Shown: piece by piece, positions 44,249 through 56,559 of the stretch
Numbering within the stretch: position 1 is the first letter of the stretch
How the letters are laid out: every line of letters starts with the position of its first letter
Origin: Guyanagaster necrorhizus
Lineage: Eukaryota > Basidiomycota > Agaricomycetes > Agaricales > Physalacriaceae
Assembly (NCBI RefSeq): GCF_019112545.1
Contig: NW_025064943.1
Location: forward strand, 62,001 to 126,000
Direction: 5' to 3'
DNA length: 64,000 bases
The notes under the pieces: generated by a model
Databases searched by the model: none
Told to the model about the DNA's origin: nothing
The model's input: the letters and a program-made list of their open reading frames with translations, nothing else
Translations under genes and position numbers: made by a program

Positions 44249-46860
44249 ATGCCTACAGGCGACCTCTTTGATGAGGATATCAAGGGAACACCTCCCTCCC
44301 TTCACCTCCACAATCCTCCACTCAGCCGGATCGATGTAGCCTACAATGTCGATTTTTCAAAAGCTGTAGAGACCACTTCATTGGATCCAAGGAGCAAGCG
44401 GGCGTTCAAGGTCCGCAATGTTTGCTTATCCCTATCAAAAGAGACTCACCTCAAATACAGCTCTATTTTGTTGTAATGGTGGGATTCCTGAATGCCGTAT
44501 CTTCCGGATTCGATGGAAGTTTGATGAGCGGAATTAATGCTATGGACCAGTACTTGAACTACGTATGTCTTGTTTCTTCCCCCCAGTTCACTTCGGTTTG
44601 TAGTAACGGCCCCTAGTTCGGCTATGAACAAGTCGGCGTATCAACGGGAATTGTATTCATGATTTAGTATGGGCTCTATCTCTTCCCAATGCATCATACT
44701 GACCCTTATGATCAGTATTGTTGGAAATGTCGTTGGCGCATTTTTCGCAGGTCCACTTAGTGACATCGTGCGTAATACCTGTCTGAGGCATTTTATCTGA
44801 CATTTATTTACTCTAGTGGGGGCGACGAGGTGGAATGTTCACTGTCAGCTCTTTCCATTTAATGCCAGCGTCCCCCATCTTACTCCATCATCAGGGCGGA
44901 TTTTTCATCCTTCTCGGAGCTGCTATAATCGCCTCTGCACAGAATACGAGCGCTTTTTTGGGCGGTCGGGTGAGCGCAAGGATCTGTGTTTCCGTGTTAT
45001 TACTCATGCATTTTCCAGTTCATTCTCGGGTTCGGAATCTCCATTTCTACAACGGCCGCGCCAACCTGGGTTACAGAATTGGCGCCTCCTCAATGGAGAG
45101 GTCGTCTCGGCGGCTTATACAACTCGTATGCCATGCCTTGATGACCATATTGTTATATCAAACCAACGTTCGTCGTAGATGTTTCTTCATTGGAAGTATT
45201 CCGGCCACAGGAGCTATGGTTGGCACCCAGAAGATGAACAGCACATGGGCTTGGCGCCTTCCACTGATGCTGCAGATTTTTCCCCCGGTAAATCTGATAT
45301 CGTTCTCATGGGTCTGTTTGCTGTTCTGATAGCACATTCAGATTATAGTTATGTGCTGCTGCTGGTTCTGCCCCGAAAGTCCACGGTGGTACGTCCAAAA
45401 GGGTCAGCCGGACAAAGCAAGGGAAGTCCTTGTTCGCTACCACAGCAATGATGGAAAGACGAATCCGGTGATTGAGGTCGGTTTATATCCTACTGTGATC
45501 CGTGTAGCCGTCTTTGACTGCAGAAAATCAGCTCCAACTCAAGGAATTTCAGGAGGCGATAGCGGTCAAGAAACGTGAACCGTTTTGGGATTACAGCGGC
45601 CTATTTAGGGATAAGAATAGTCGTGCGTCAATCTGGGACCTTTTTCACTACGTCGGTTCTAATAGAACTCTTCTTTAGGATGGCGTATGCTTTGCCTTGT
45701 TCTGATGGTGCGCCGTTGACCTGTATAATGACCTTTATTTGACACGTCTTTCAGTGTGTAAGTCATCCTTTCCATCGTTTCTTCCATCATCTTAACCGGA
45801 TTCAACGCAAAGGTCAATGGACAACTTGCAGGGAACGGGGTAAGTTGTTGGTCTTGATCCTTGCGCGGCCTTTTCAATGACCATAATGGATCTTTCAGCT
45901 GATCACATATTTCCTGCCTACGTTGATGAGTAACGCTGGTGTAAAATCAAAACATCAGCAACTTGTCTAGTACGTTTAACCAAACCTCGACCGTTTGCGC
46001 CTGGGCTGACTGGTCTTCCCTTTCCAGTAATTTCGCAAACTCAATTCTATCTGCTTTTGGTGCTTTCGGCGTATGCTATCTCCATCTCCCGTCTCATAGC
46101 TTCAGTCTCATCCTTTCAAGGGTGCTGCATTGACCGACCGTCTTGGGCGTCGCAGGAGATTATATATTGGGGCTTTCACCCTTGCGGTGTTGTTAACAAT
46201 GGTCGCCGCCTTATCATCTGCATGTACGTCGAACCCCAGCCTGTCCGTCTTCTGGTCAATATTTAAGGAATTCTGCAGATGGTAAATCAGACAATGTGAA
46301 CACGGCTGGCGCCAACGCTTCCATCGCCATGGTTTTCCTCTTCGGTGTTATATACAGTTTTACATACACCCCACTGCAGGCGCTGTACTGTGCTGAGTGA
46401 GTTCCCTCTTCTAGAAGTATGTGTGGCTGCTTATGCAGGGTCTATAGGGTTTTGAGACAGGACATACGAGCGAAAGGCATGGGAAGTAAGTTTCTGCGAC
46501 GTCTTCCTTGCTATTCGCAACCTCACTATTTCGCGCAGTCCATATCTTGATATCCAATGTCGCCGGGTTTATCAACACATTTGGAAATAGCGTTGGCTTG
46601 GAGCGTCTTGGATGGAAGTATTATTTTGTATTCGTTGGATGGGATCTTATTGCGTCCGTCCTATGGTTTCTGTTCTGTGTGGAGACCGTGAGTGACGATA
46701 TCAGTATTGCTTTATGCTCGGCCTCATTATGTCCTCGTAGCGTGGACGTACGCTGGAAGAATTAGACGACGTTTTCAATTCTAGGTGGCCGGCTATGGCA
46801 AGCGCTCGGAAGATTACAGTTGCCGTTACAACTTTGGGTGATGTTGACGTGTTGGAATGA
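44249..46860 (+). CDS. MFS sugar transporter, lactose-permease-like
   Basis: Twenty exons: 44249-44410, 44461-44562, 44617-44666, 44716-44767, 44817-44843, 44895-44969, 45019-45125, 45179-45287, 45342-45480, 45524-45622, 45679-45707, 45755-45757, 45813-45839, 45899-45969, 46028-46070, 46121-46223, 46279-46396, 46448-46485, 46539-46687, 46741-46860. They give 540 residues, normal for the family, with phases closing. Introns are 43-59 bp. It should import mono- or disaccharide with protons at the plasma membrane. Visible signatures are SGFDGSLMSGINAMDQY, AGPLSDIWGRRGGMF, APTWVTELAPPQWRGRLGG, CPESPRWYVQKGQPDKA, AGNGLITYFLPTL, LTDRLGRRRRLYIGA and VETRGRTLEELDDVF. The proposed 3-nt exon 12 is less certain than the rest. 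It lies divergent to GH3. Confidence 0.92.
45755..45757 (+). other. Proposed 3-nt microexon of the MFS gene
   Basis: TGT sits exactly between a consensus acceptor (CTTTCAG, ending 45754) and a perfect donor (GTAAGT, from 45758). The flanking introns would be 47 and 55 bp, typical here. Skipping it leaves one 105-bp intron. Inclusion gives LVLMCVNGQLAGNG, which keeps the usual spacing before GQ. Both versions stay in frame, so the call rests on intron size and splice sites. Confidence 0.5.
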
Positions 46861-47270
46861 TATAGCGGCTAAAGTTAAGGTTCTGCTGTTATAATTAAGG
46901 ACACCCGTACGCGTTTTCACAAGATACATATATGATTTTTTGCTGCTTTCAAATCACCAATCGACCAATATATATTGGACTTTTCTGACTTGCAGAATGT
47001 CCCATGGATTTTGAATTCTGCCTTTAACGCATCTTTCAGAGGTCATAATTGACGCTCTTGTGCCCCCGTTTGCATATCATTATGTCAAGCTGTCAATTGC
47101 CGGGCCCGCCCTAGCGGCAAATATGCTAAGCGGCCCCCGTTCCATCACATTTAATCGAGCAGGAACGAGAGTCTAGTCCTGTGATCGGTACGTCCGGGGC
47201 AGTAACCGGAACACATTGCATAATCCGGAACTAGAACTTTGACCATGTCGGCATTTCTCTTCAAACTCCC
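46861..47270. other. Intergenic, no gene seen
   Basis: 410 bp between the permease stop and the F-box start, AT-rich in the first half. No recognised element. Confidence 0.5.
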
Positions 47271-48876
47271 ATGCTCCCTGCGGTTCCACCTGAGATACTG
47301 AAAGACATTACACTCGAGGTACGAATGCTTGTAGCAATCATAGGAAATACCTCCGGAACTGACTCTGTTTTACCTATTAGCTGGATCACGACGACCTGAT
47401 AGCTCTCAGAGGCACGTGCAAATACTTCCGAGATATCGTTACACCGTTCGTCTTTGAAACTATCGAGATATGTCTCCACATGGACAATCAATACTACACC
47501 TCTATTTCACTGCTTAGAGCTCTCGCGTTGGGGAAAACTGATGTGGGGAAATACGTCCAAACTCTACGGCTGGCATCACCATTTGACCTTCCCTATCACA
47601 AATACCGCCGTGTCTGGCACCGCATGGCGCGAAAACGTGCACGAAAAATTCAAGCTATCGAGAAGCTTCTCATCGGAGCTATTCCAAAACTAATACAATT
47701 GAGATCTCTCTGGTATGTGTTGCACTATCAGTGATTTGAAAAACTTGACAATGTGTCGCAGTTGGATAGGATGGTCCCAAGGATCGCTCAGAAGAAGCGC
47801 TATCGACTTAATCATGCAGAAATTCTTGCTCTGTCGTCATTTGACAGACGTGACCATCGAACTGCATCCTGATTGCTCGCACACCACTGCCTTTTCCGCC
47901 TTTCGAAATCTCATCACATTCACATTTGGCGGATTTCGCGTAATGGATTTCTGTCCCCATATAGTGGGAAACTGTCCTAATCTTACATATTTATCGGTGA
48001 CAAACTACGATGATATATCCTCTTCACATCCTTCCGTCGAGACGCTCCTTTCCCGTGTACCTCCGGAAGTCGAGCTCCCATTAAAAGAACTTTCCCTCGG
48101 CGGGCTCACCATGCCAGCCTCTTCGCTCCCTAGTGTCTTTCGCCATCTACGCTCATTATCTACTCTCACTCTAGATATAGAAGTCCCAAACCAATTCTGG
48201 GAGCTCGCTTGCATCGAAGGCTTAGAACTCCTATCGGTATCTGTTACATGGGTAAACAGATCTCTTCTCGACTATCTTAGGTCTTATTCGGGAATACACT
48301 TGCTATCAGTAAGCATTGACGTCGAGGAAGTAGAACATGAAGAGGAGCGACGCTTCGCCGATGACTTCTACCATGTCATCCTACCTGCACATGCGCAGAC
48401 GCTTACAGAGCTGTACATCCGGCCCTCCTACGCCGGCGCTTGGTGTTTCGAAGAGAAGCATCTGGCCGCTTTGCTGCAGTGCAATGGATTGACTGCTTTA
48501 CGTCTGGCCCTCGATTTGCCTCATGCAAGCGTTGAGGGTTCCGATAATGTTATTGTATGTGATGAACCGTATTTTACACGACACTCAGGAGCGCTAAATT
48601 CATTTTCCTCAGGCACGAACTCTTGATTTGTTGTCTGCTTGGCCCCATCTTGAATGCCTGCACTTCTCGTCTGCTCGAGGCGATGAAGAGGCCACGCAAC
48701 CACTGGCCGCGCAGTTTTACGACCGCACGTGCGAGCGCATTCAAGAGGTGGTGGGGGGATACAGGTGTAAAAACTTGGAGAATACGCACGAGCTAATTGT
48801 GAGTACAGATTTTGCCGATAATATATTAAGGAAATACGACGAAGATACTTATATGTTTGTGTGTCTACCAATATGA
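47271..48876 (+). CDS. F-box domain protein, fungal LRR-like type
   Basis: Four exons (47271-47318, 47381-47712, 47762-48554, 48613-48876) encode 478 residues. The introns of 62, 49 and 58 bp are GT-AG and phase-consistent. The F-box covers about residues 4-45 (VPPEILKDITLE ... LDHDDLIALRGTCKYFRDIV), which would bind Skp1 of an SCF ubiquitin ligase. The rest has repeated leucine-rich strands without strict repeat spacing (LTYLSVTNYDD, LKELSLGGLTMPASSLPSV, LSTLTLDIEVP, LTALRLALDLP), as in the large fungal F-box families, and should hold the unknown substrate. The start is the first ATG directly before the F-box. Its stop is 83 bases from the stop of the convergent ABC gene. Confidence 0.85.
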
Positions 48877-48959
48877 TTCTCGTTAAAATATACTTCCTGG
48901 GCATTGACGTACTCATGTTCAAATGCAAGGGTGCAAAACAGCGTCAGAGCCTTTGCACG

Positions 48960-51471
48960 TTACGTACTCCCGGACTTGAAAAAGGCACTCGCTTGTATGT
49001 TGTACAGTTTGGCGTACTCCCCGTCCCTGCTAATTAGCTCTACGTGAGTACCAGCCTCAGCTATGGTGCCGTCTTTCATGCACCTACAGAGGGAAAGTTA
49101 GTCAGTCTGACATCCATCCCACTAAGGGACTTACACCACGAGATCTGCATGTTTCGTCAAATGCCCAAACCGGTGCGTGACAAATATCATAGTCTTCCCT
49201 TGGCGGACTCTGATAAGATTGCGAAACAAAGCAGCCTCCCCTTCAGGATCCAATGCCGAGCTCGGTTCATCGACCGCCACGAAATTTACAGTCCCAGATT
49301 CGAGACGCATGAACGTCCTTGCCCTATCCAATCAAAATGATTAATTGGTCCGTCATACCCCAAAGAAACAGACCCACGCTACAACCCTCTGTGTCTCTCC
49401 ACCCGACAGTGAGATGTTCTTTTGAAGCTTCTCCAATTCAACCTGCAACGGATGGGTCGGTTCGTCGGGTACGTTGTGTCCATACGCCTCGTTGCCCATG
49501 TCCAGCTTAGTGTTCTTCCCCTTCTGGAGTTTTCGCAAACAGTGCGTCGCCCCACCCGTCTCCGCAGCCCGGTCGACCATCCCCGCATCCCATGCCCTCT
49601 CTGCATAGCCCAACCCGATATTCTCTCCCAGTGACAGAGGGAAGAGCGAGTGGTCCTGCGTTAACGTCGCCGTCGCCCGCCGTAGATCCTGCATACGGTA
49701 CCGCGAGATCGGGAGGCCATCAACGAGAATGGAATCGGGTGCAGAAGAGGGATCGTAGAACCGTGAAAGCAATTTAAGAACGGTGGATTTACCGCTGCCG
49801 TTCGCCCCGACGATGACGACGAGCTGGCCGGATTCTATGGATAGGTTGATGTTGAATAGGGTAGGTTTGGTGTTTTGACTACCTGGATATGTGAAAGAGA
49901 CGTCTCGCAATTCAAAGGACATTCCCTTGTATTTGTCTTTGCTGGTCCTGGGATAAGATACATTGCCATCTTGAAGTTTGGTCGAGGTTTTGGCGGAATC
50001 GTAGACGTTCTTGATCTCTTGGTACTGTTTTCGGAAGGAGTTTACGTTCATTGAAAGGACTTGGAGGGTCCATTCGAGGGTCTGCGAGGATTGTTGAAGT
50101 ATTGCGATCGAGGATAGAGATAGCTCTTCTGGGTGAAGGATAGACACGATTGCGCAATATACCTAGGAATTAATGAACAAAACTGGAGCATCAGAACATG
50201 CAATGACATACCATCGGTAGATCACCCATCAAGTCAGTGACGACATGCCACATTGGAGACTTCCTGTTCATATATTGATTGGGAGCCCAGTCATCTGAGA
50301 GGCCGCCAAGCAGCGCAGCGGCTTTCCTATATTCTATTGCGAAACGTCATTCGTCAGAAATATCGGAGAGACAGTTTGATGGAAGTAATTACCGTTGATA
50401 ATGTAGCCGATCAAGTCTCCTGCAAGAATCTCGGATCTATAACCGGGGGAAGTCATGAAATTCAATGCCTTCATACGTTTGCGATGCTCATTGTCCGTAT
50501 AAACAATATGCGCTGATATTAAATGTCAACCTAGATGAGGAAGGGAGTCAGGAGTGACGTACGAATATCCCACAGTGAACGACGCGACAGTGCAAGGAAC
50601 ACCGGCTTCATGACACACAGGGCAGTGAACAAAGACGAACCCGTAGAATTGGAAGCTTGTAGAATGAGGGTGAACTGGCTAAATGCTTTCATGACTTGCG
50701 TCACAAACTCGACGATGCCCTCAAATGAAGTCCACGCGTTGTAAGAGGACGCTTTAAATTTGCTGCGTGGCTCTAAGAAGGAATTAATGACAAGCTGGCG
50801 TGCTACGCGGGAGAAGACAACTCACTTTGCGAAGTGGGAACGTCTATCCTTAATTCGGCTAAAAGCACGATATACGCGTGTTAGTTACAGGACGACAGTG
50901 ACGCGTCCACTTGCCTTGCATTAAATACAGCTCAAAGTGAGTCGTAACCCGGGTCTTAAGAGTCGGGATCACTTGCTCGCTGGGACGCATAAGCGCTTGG
51001 GGGACATAGAAACAAATAGGGACTAACCTTGCCCACTGTAATATCGCTGCAAGCACAACGCAGGAAATACGTGCTGTCAGCGCATTCAGGATTGCGACCA
51101 TGTCTGGAGCCCCTTGCACCAGGCCAATCTCGATCTATACCGGAGAACTTGTAAGTAACAAAGATGCAAAGATATAAGAAAGTCCCTACGATCCGTAGGA
51201 TCCGACTAGAAAAGTACAAAAGTAAAGCGCCCTCGACTCCCTTCCACAGTTTGTTCAACACAAACATGATCGCCAACACGGGTTCGAGGGTGTACACTTC
51301 TACGGCCAGACGGAAGAAGTAGGGAAACGCAGATCCCAAGTCCGAAAACTGTTTTCGAATGTTGAAAGGGGTGCTTTTGAGAGAAGACACCTTCCAAATT
51401 CCCAATGTGATAGTTTCTAGTTGTCTCTGGTCGGCCTTGGCAGCAAGATGGGGTACCGACTCTACCACCAT
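48960..51471 (-). CDS. Half-size ABC transporter (one membrane domain, one ATP-binding domain)
   Basis: Nine exons: 51190-51471, 50915-51134, 50826-50858, 50563-50772, 50393-50512, 50212-50333, 49378-50162, 49135-49323, 48960-49083. They give 694 residues with all phases closing. The N-terminal half has hydrophobic segments (VLAIMFVLNKLW, ARISCVVLAAILQWA, FTLILQASNSTGSSLF). The ATP-binding domain shows Walker A GANGSGKST, Q-loop LTQDHSLFPL, signature LSGGETQRV, Walker B FVAVDEPSSALD and switch His in VTHRFG, so it looks catalytically complete. It probably works as a dimer; cargo is unknown. Intron 50859-50914 is GC-AG. The ATG at 51471 is the first in frame (a GTG lies further up at 51543); an additional 5' exon cannot be excluded. 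Confidence 0.9.
50859..50914 (-). other. GC-AG intron in the ABC transporter gene
   Basis: The 56-bp intron begins GCAAGT and ends TTTTAG on the minus strand. Without its removal the frame stops. Removing it joins LYLMQ to AELRIDVPTSQ, which fits the family's short conserved segment. GC-AG introns are a known minor class, normally with a strong donor context, as here. Confidence 0.75.
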
Positions 51472-53559
51472 ACTGCTCGTCTCTGGTGAATACTTGTCAG
51501 TGAAAAGGGGGTGTTGAGTTGAGGCGGGAGACACACGGAACACTGCTATTTATCCACCTGCGGTTAGTAATGTCTGGCCATCTCCAACAACTATACGTGG
51601 AGTGAATCAAGTGTCAGTATTACCCCACGTTACAGCGCTGACATGCGTATATGGAAGTAAGTGGCCGCTAGTCAAGGAATGATCATTGATAGAACATCCG
51701 TAAATGGTAGGGAAGCGTTGCAAAGTAATATTATCAAACTTGCCTTTTTCTACTCCCTGAACATTGGTGAATGGTTGTGAATAAGAAGCAATGTTTTAAA
51801 GTAGAAGCGCAGTGGTATTCGCTTTATGCTGCATTATCGTCGTCGTTGAAAATTGGGTATATAGTGACTAACTGTGAGTTGAAATGTTGTTCCGCGCAGA
51901 TTGGAACTGGGCAGCACGCCTGAAATTTCGATGTGTTGTGACGAAGGCGTTAACGTGAGGCAGTTTCAGGGGCATCAGAGCCTCGGTGCCGAGATACATC
52001 ACCACAGGATCCGAACCACCCTCTGATATGCAAAACTTATTCCTGCCTCATGCTTTGTTGAAAAATATCCCACAAAGAGTCTTCCGAGTAGATGAGAAAG
52101 CAAAGCTTAGAAAATATTTGGAAAATAGTATCGAAACTTGCCCGCCGGTACACCTGGATTATATCTCGGTGATATCAGTTCTCGATTGTCTTTCCTAGCT
52201 CTGAATGAAGCGCGAAGTCCGCACAATTGGTTGATTCCAGCGAAGTATTCCGCAAGCGAAGCGCCGCATCTCCCCCGTGGGGACCGTTGATGAATGGCGT
52301 TCATACTATTCTTAGCGTGGAACACACCCCTTCCGACCTACATGGTTGGACGTGTACTTATTAATGTTAATGTGCCTTGAAAAGAAGCTGTCCGATATCC
52401 AAGAAAGGAGATCTACTAACGAATGGCTGTCTCTTCGCTCAGCGTGAAACGGGTCGGCTTCTTGATCCATGCTCATCGCTTCAAGTTGTCCTGATAAATT
52501 AATCAGATTCATAGGCTTATCAAAACACACGCCGAAGAACAAACCACTTTTCATTTTCTGCACCATAGGGAAGGATTTCATCTTGCTGCACAAAGAACAT
52601 GAAGGCTCCGCGTGTACACTGTTGGCTTGGCATTATTCTGCATTCAGAGTTTTACTTTGTATATACCCGTTAATCAACCGTCTGGAGGGAGCCAGAGGAA
52701 AGATCCGTAAGGTCTATAACATTAAAGAGGGATTCCACCGTGAAACTTCAACTCTTACCTTCCTCCGTCATACCCCTCCTCCAAACAAGCAAAATTCCGT
52801 TGTTTCCTTACTTAACCACCTTTAATCTCACAAATGAACCCTTCATTCCCTCCTCGAACTCATCATCGACGTCGTCAGATCATGGTCGGATGCATGCCGT
52901 TCCCCCCGACGTCTAAGATCCCGCGGCCTCCCGCCTCCCGATTCATTTTTTCCATATCATCCGATTTAGTGCGGAAAACAATGCACCACGTTCCAAGAGG
53001 TTTCACCCAATATAGGGGCCTTTTCCCTGAAGTTATTAGATGCTGAGGATTTATCACAGTGACAGTAATCGCAAAGTTGGACGTTCCCCCTTGAAGGAGA
53101 TGCTTCCTCGCCTGATATGCATCAAATCAAAGGCACCGAGGGACTTTGGAATTGGTGATTTACAGGGACGGCCTGAAGCCCCGAGCCGAGCCGGAGCTCT
53201 GAGGGTTGACTTGGTGAAGGCTCGGGCCTCAGGCTTCATCATTTGAAAGCCTGAGCTATCGTGCATCAAGTGTCTGATCACATTCTAACGTGTATAACGC
53301 GAACGTTCTACTAGAGTCCTGAATTATTTGACCCGAAATATTTCTTCCTCGACAAGAGCAAGCTGCTTGCCGCGACTTGGGAGAGATTCCTGGGTCGCCG
53401 GATCTTTTATCCCCGCATCGGTTGCTCGTCTAAAAGGAGCGCATACCCTTAGTTAGAACTCGACCCGAGAATCGTCGCCATCATGTGCGAGAAACCATGG
53501 TGTTTCATTTGCTTGGAGATGTTCCCATGCCTACTATCATCATCGGCTTACAGTACGAT
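51472..53559. other. Gene-poor stretch
   Basis: No supported gene. A minus-strand frame at 52312-52593 (MKSFPMVQKMKSGLFFGV) starts with ATG but has no recognised domain. An imperfect palindrome lies at 53171-53236. Confidence 0.4.
53171..53236. repeat. Imperfect GC-rich palindrome
   Basis: The arm GCCTGAAGCCCCGAGCC (53171-53187) and the arm GGCTCGGGCCTCAGGC (from 53219) are inverted repeats with one indel and one change, about 31 bases apart. A stable hairpin is possible; no terminator or RNA gene can be assigned. Confidence 0.4.
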
Positions 53560-56060
53560 TTCACGGCAGAAGTCGCTTCACCCAGGCAATCAGAAGTTGC
53601 CGGCCGGGTACCTGATGCCGAAAGAGAATTCCGTCGCTGAAGATGAGGGTCGGGGCGAGGACAAGGGACATAGACGAAGCGAAGAAGAAGAGTGGAGACG
53701 AGGCAATGATAGTTGAAGAATTGATGACATCAACCTTCTCCCTCCATCCTATGAGGGATGGCACTCGGTGAATTCTCGAATCAAACTTGTAGTAGCGGGT
53801 CTCAAGCACGACGAAGAAAATATCCCTGTAGACGCTATAGTGGCATATGAACTGGAACATATTCTTGTCCATGATGAGAAACGGGAGGCCCGTGTGTTGG
53901 ATATATGCTCCATTGGAGGCGGGGTTATGTTCATATGATGGACGGGCCAAGAGAAATCCATGTCTATTAGGCGGTGGCATATTCATTGCTAGGACAAACG
54001 GCTTCATCAAGCGATGTCAACAGTTCAGTTTCAAGTGGGGCTTCGGTTGTTGGAGTTTGAGAAGGATCGTCGACCGGTGACCGAGATTATGTGGTCTGAC
54101 ACGATCATTGTCACCATGAGATGCTCCTCAGCGTCGGAAATAGTCGTGAAAAGTCTCCCAGGCATCACATCTCCAAGCAGCTCTGCGATGTGGTAGCCTG
54201 GGTTGACAATGGGAAGTCTTGAACGAACGGGACGACATCAGACCAAGACCAGTTATCAATACAACGTGTTCTACGAACCTGCAATGAACGAACGCCGTGC
54301 TCGACACTCGTTCAGACAACGGCACGTCAGAAAAACCCCCGACGACATACTCGTTGGCAAAGAGACATCGTTCTAGTCGCCGCGAACGAAAGCCATTACC
54401 GAAGTATCATCTGAATGGACTTGAGAACTAGCACGCAAGAAAAGTCGGATGAAATATAAGCGTACTACCCGGTAGCAGGTTCTCCCATCCACGGTCGACG
54501 CGATGACCTCTCCTTAGATCCTGCAGAGTATTAGCACACATTTTAGTGGACCTGCTCGTGAAGCTCCCGTACCTGCTCTGCCGAGAATTAAGAACTTGAC
54601 AAAACAGAACAGTTTTGTGACCAATAGGAATGCAGTGCGAGGGACTTCTGGTTCCGAAGAACGGCCTAAACGAGGAAAGGAAGACGAAAGATAGACCTGC
54701 TTGAGTCATATACGGTCCTTCTCTACAAGGGAAAGAATTCTTGCGCCCAATCTCGAGGTCCCCTCCTTTCAAGGCTTCGGCGCGGACTGGAAGGATATTA
54801 CTATGACATAATGGACATAGAGATTACTCACGCATACCCCCCGTTGTCGATTTCCTTCGTTCGGTATCTGTACGCTCCGGCTACGGCGGAGCCTCCGCAG
54901 TTTCTAAACGCAGGATCTTCGGCGTATGATGTGGGAACGGGGCTCTGCAGTGCCGCCTTTCTTAGGCAGTGACTAAACTAAGAACAAGTAAAGAAGTCAA
55001 TGTACGCAGCGAAGGGAAAGATGAATCGATGCACAAATACACAACAGGACCGGACGTCTATCCGACGTGACACCAGCCTAGGAAACCTATCTCCGTAGGG
55101 CTAAACTAAAACAATGAGAAAAAGAAGCCGCAGATGAAAGCCATTCACGTACCGGAAGCATCCTACATCGTCGAACTCGTCGATGGTCGCGGAGATGACT
55201 AATTGATGATAGATTCTCGCGAATTTGGAGCCACAATTCGCTTGTCTGCTTATGCCTGTCGTACAAGAACGCTAATGCAAGCTTGAAGCATCTTTAAAAG
55301 GTCGATTCCGGGTGACTGATCCCATGATACTTTATTTGAGCAGCGGCAAGAATGGTAAAACATCAGCCCAAGCTTCGATGGAAGATTACACGACATCCAT
55401 ACTTTATTCCGTATCCATATCTTGCAATTTAGCGGACAATGATAAATCCATCTACTAAGATCCAGTCGACATTAGACATTTCGAAAGGGAAGAAGGAAAC
55501 AGCTGTATGAAGATTAACCAGTGTCCAAATGATATTCCTTCGCGGCATACCTCTCAGATTATGTCCCGCTGAAGCATTTTTGCGATGCCCGGATTTAGAT
55601 CTTCGTATTTATCGTGACTCTTGGAATTGCCTCTGGGTGCTAGATTCGAGATTGTGGACGAGAAGATTCACTTTCGTTTTGCACACTGACGCTGCTTTGA
55701 CCAGGACGAAAATTCGGTCAGTATCGACCGCGTGCAAACCATCACAGACACGTACTCCTTCCTCTTCACAGCTGTCCTCGAGCCCGTTATCGAACTTCTG
55801 TTCCATCCCTTGCCATGTCGGGGCTGTGGACCCACCACTACTGCGACCTTCCGCTGATCGTTGAAAACCGTTGCAAGAGAATCGAGCAGTTGAAATAGAG
55901 GCAAAATTATCTGGGATATAAGCGTGATGAGATCAAGTTGTACCAGGCCTTGTTGCGATCATAGTCGTAGGAAAGAAGGCAAGCCAATTGGTGATGGCAT
56001 TGCGAAACAATACATGCAAGCAGACGTGTCACGTCGAATTTCAGTTTGCGTGGCGCGTCA
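53560..56060. repeat. Tandem duplication of a decayed locus, copy 1
   Basis: Segments of this stretch recur in the same order in copy 2: 54097-54205 matches about 57112-57225, 54605-54720 matches 57690-57800, 54825-54990 matches 57905-58050, 55500-55560 matches 58415-58470, 55710-55765 matches 58590-58640, and 55975-56035 matches 58795-58845. The minus strand has coding-like reading (SEDP/AEDP-type exon near 54850-54950, EYVSVMVCTRSILTEFSSW near 55700) in different short frames, so the ancestor was probably a spliced minus-strand gene. The family is not recognised. Confidence 0.6.
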
Positions 56061-56559
56061 ACACTTGCACAGATTCTTTCTTCTCAATTTTACGGATGCA
56101 CCGTCCGCGTCATAGTTCATGGTAAAATTGGCCGACCAGAACTCTGCGTAATAACGTCGACAGAAAGAAACGTGTTCCCGCAGTCCATATCGTCCATCGT
56201 TACGACCCTCCGATGACACAACCAGACTGGAAAGGTCTCCTCAGCATTGTTCCTAGTACTGAAGGACACACATCCATCAACACTGAGCTCGATGAAGGTG
56301 GATTACATCTACGATGACCTGCGAGGTCATGGTCTCTTTCTCGGGACCGTCTACGGCAGTTTCATAAGTTCACTATTTCAATTGTCGCAATATGCAATCA
56401 CCAAATATCGTTCGCAATGCCCGAAGTGCCAAATACGGATGATACTAAGAAAAGCTTATAGGATGTCTTGGGGTCACGGAGATGAGTGTGGCGACGAAGA
56501 CAAGAACGAGTTGTGGTATTGATGCAGTGGCGGTCGAAACTTTGACGACCGTCCACTTT

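Noticed and set aside
47715..47761. Upstream start of the long frame in the F-box gene (MCCTISDLKN)
   Set aside because: This is intron 2 read as code; the splice GT at 47713 and AG at 47761 joins the F-box exons in frame.
53483..54080. Plus- and minus-strand frames as genes
   Set aside because: They fall in the diverged duplication, are not conserved in frame between the two copies, and have no domain.
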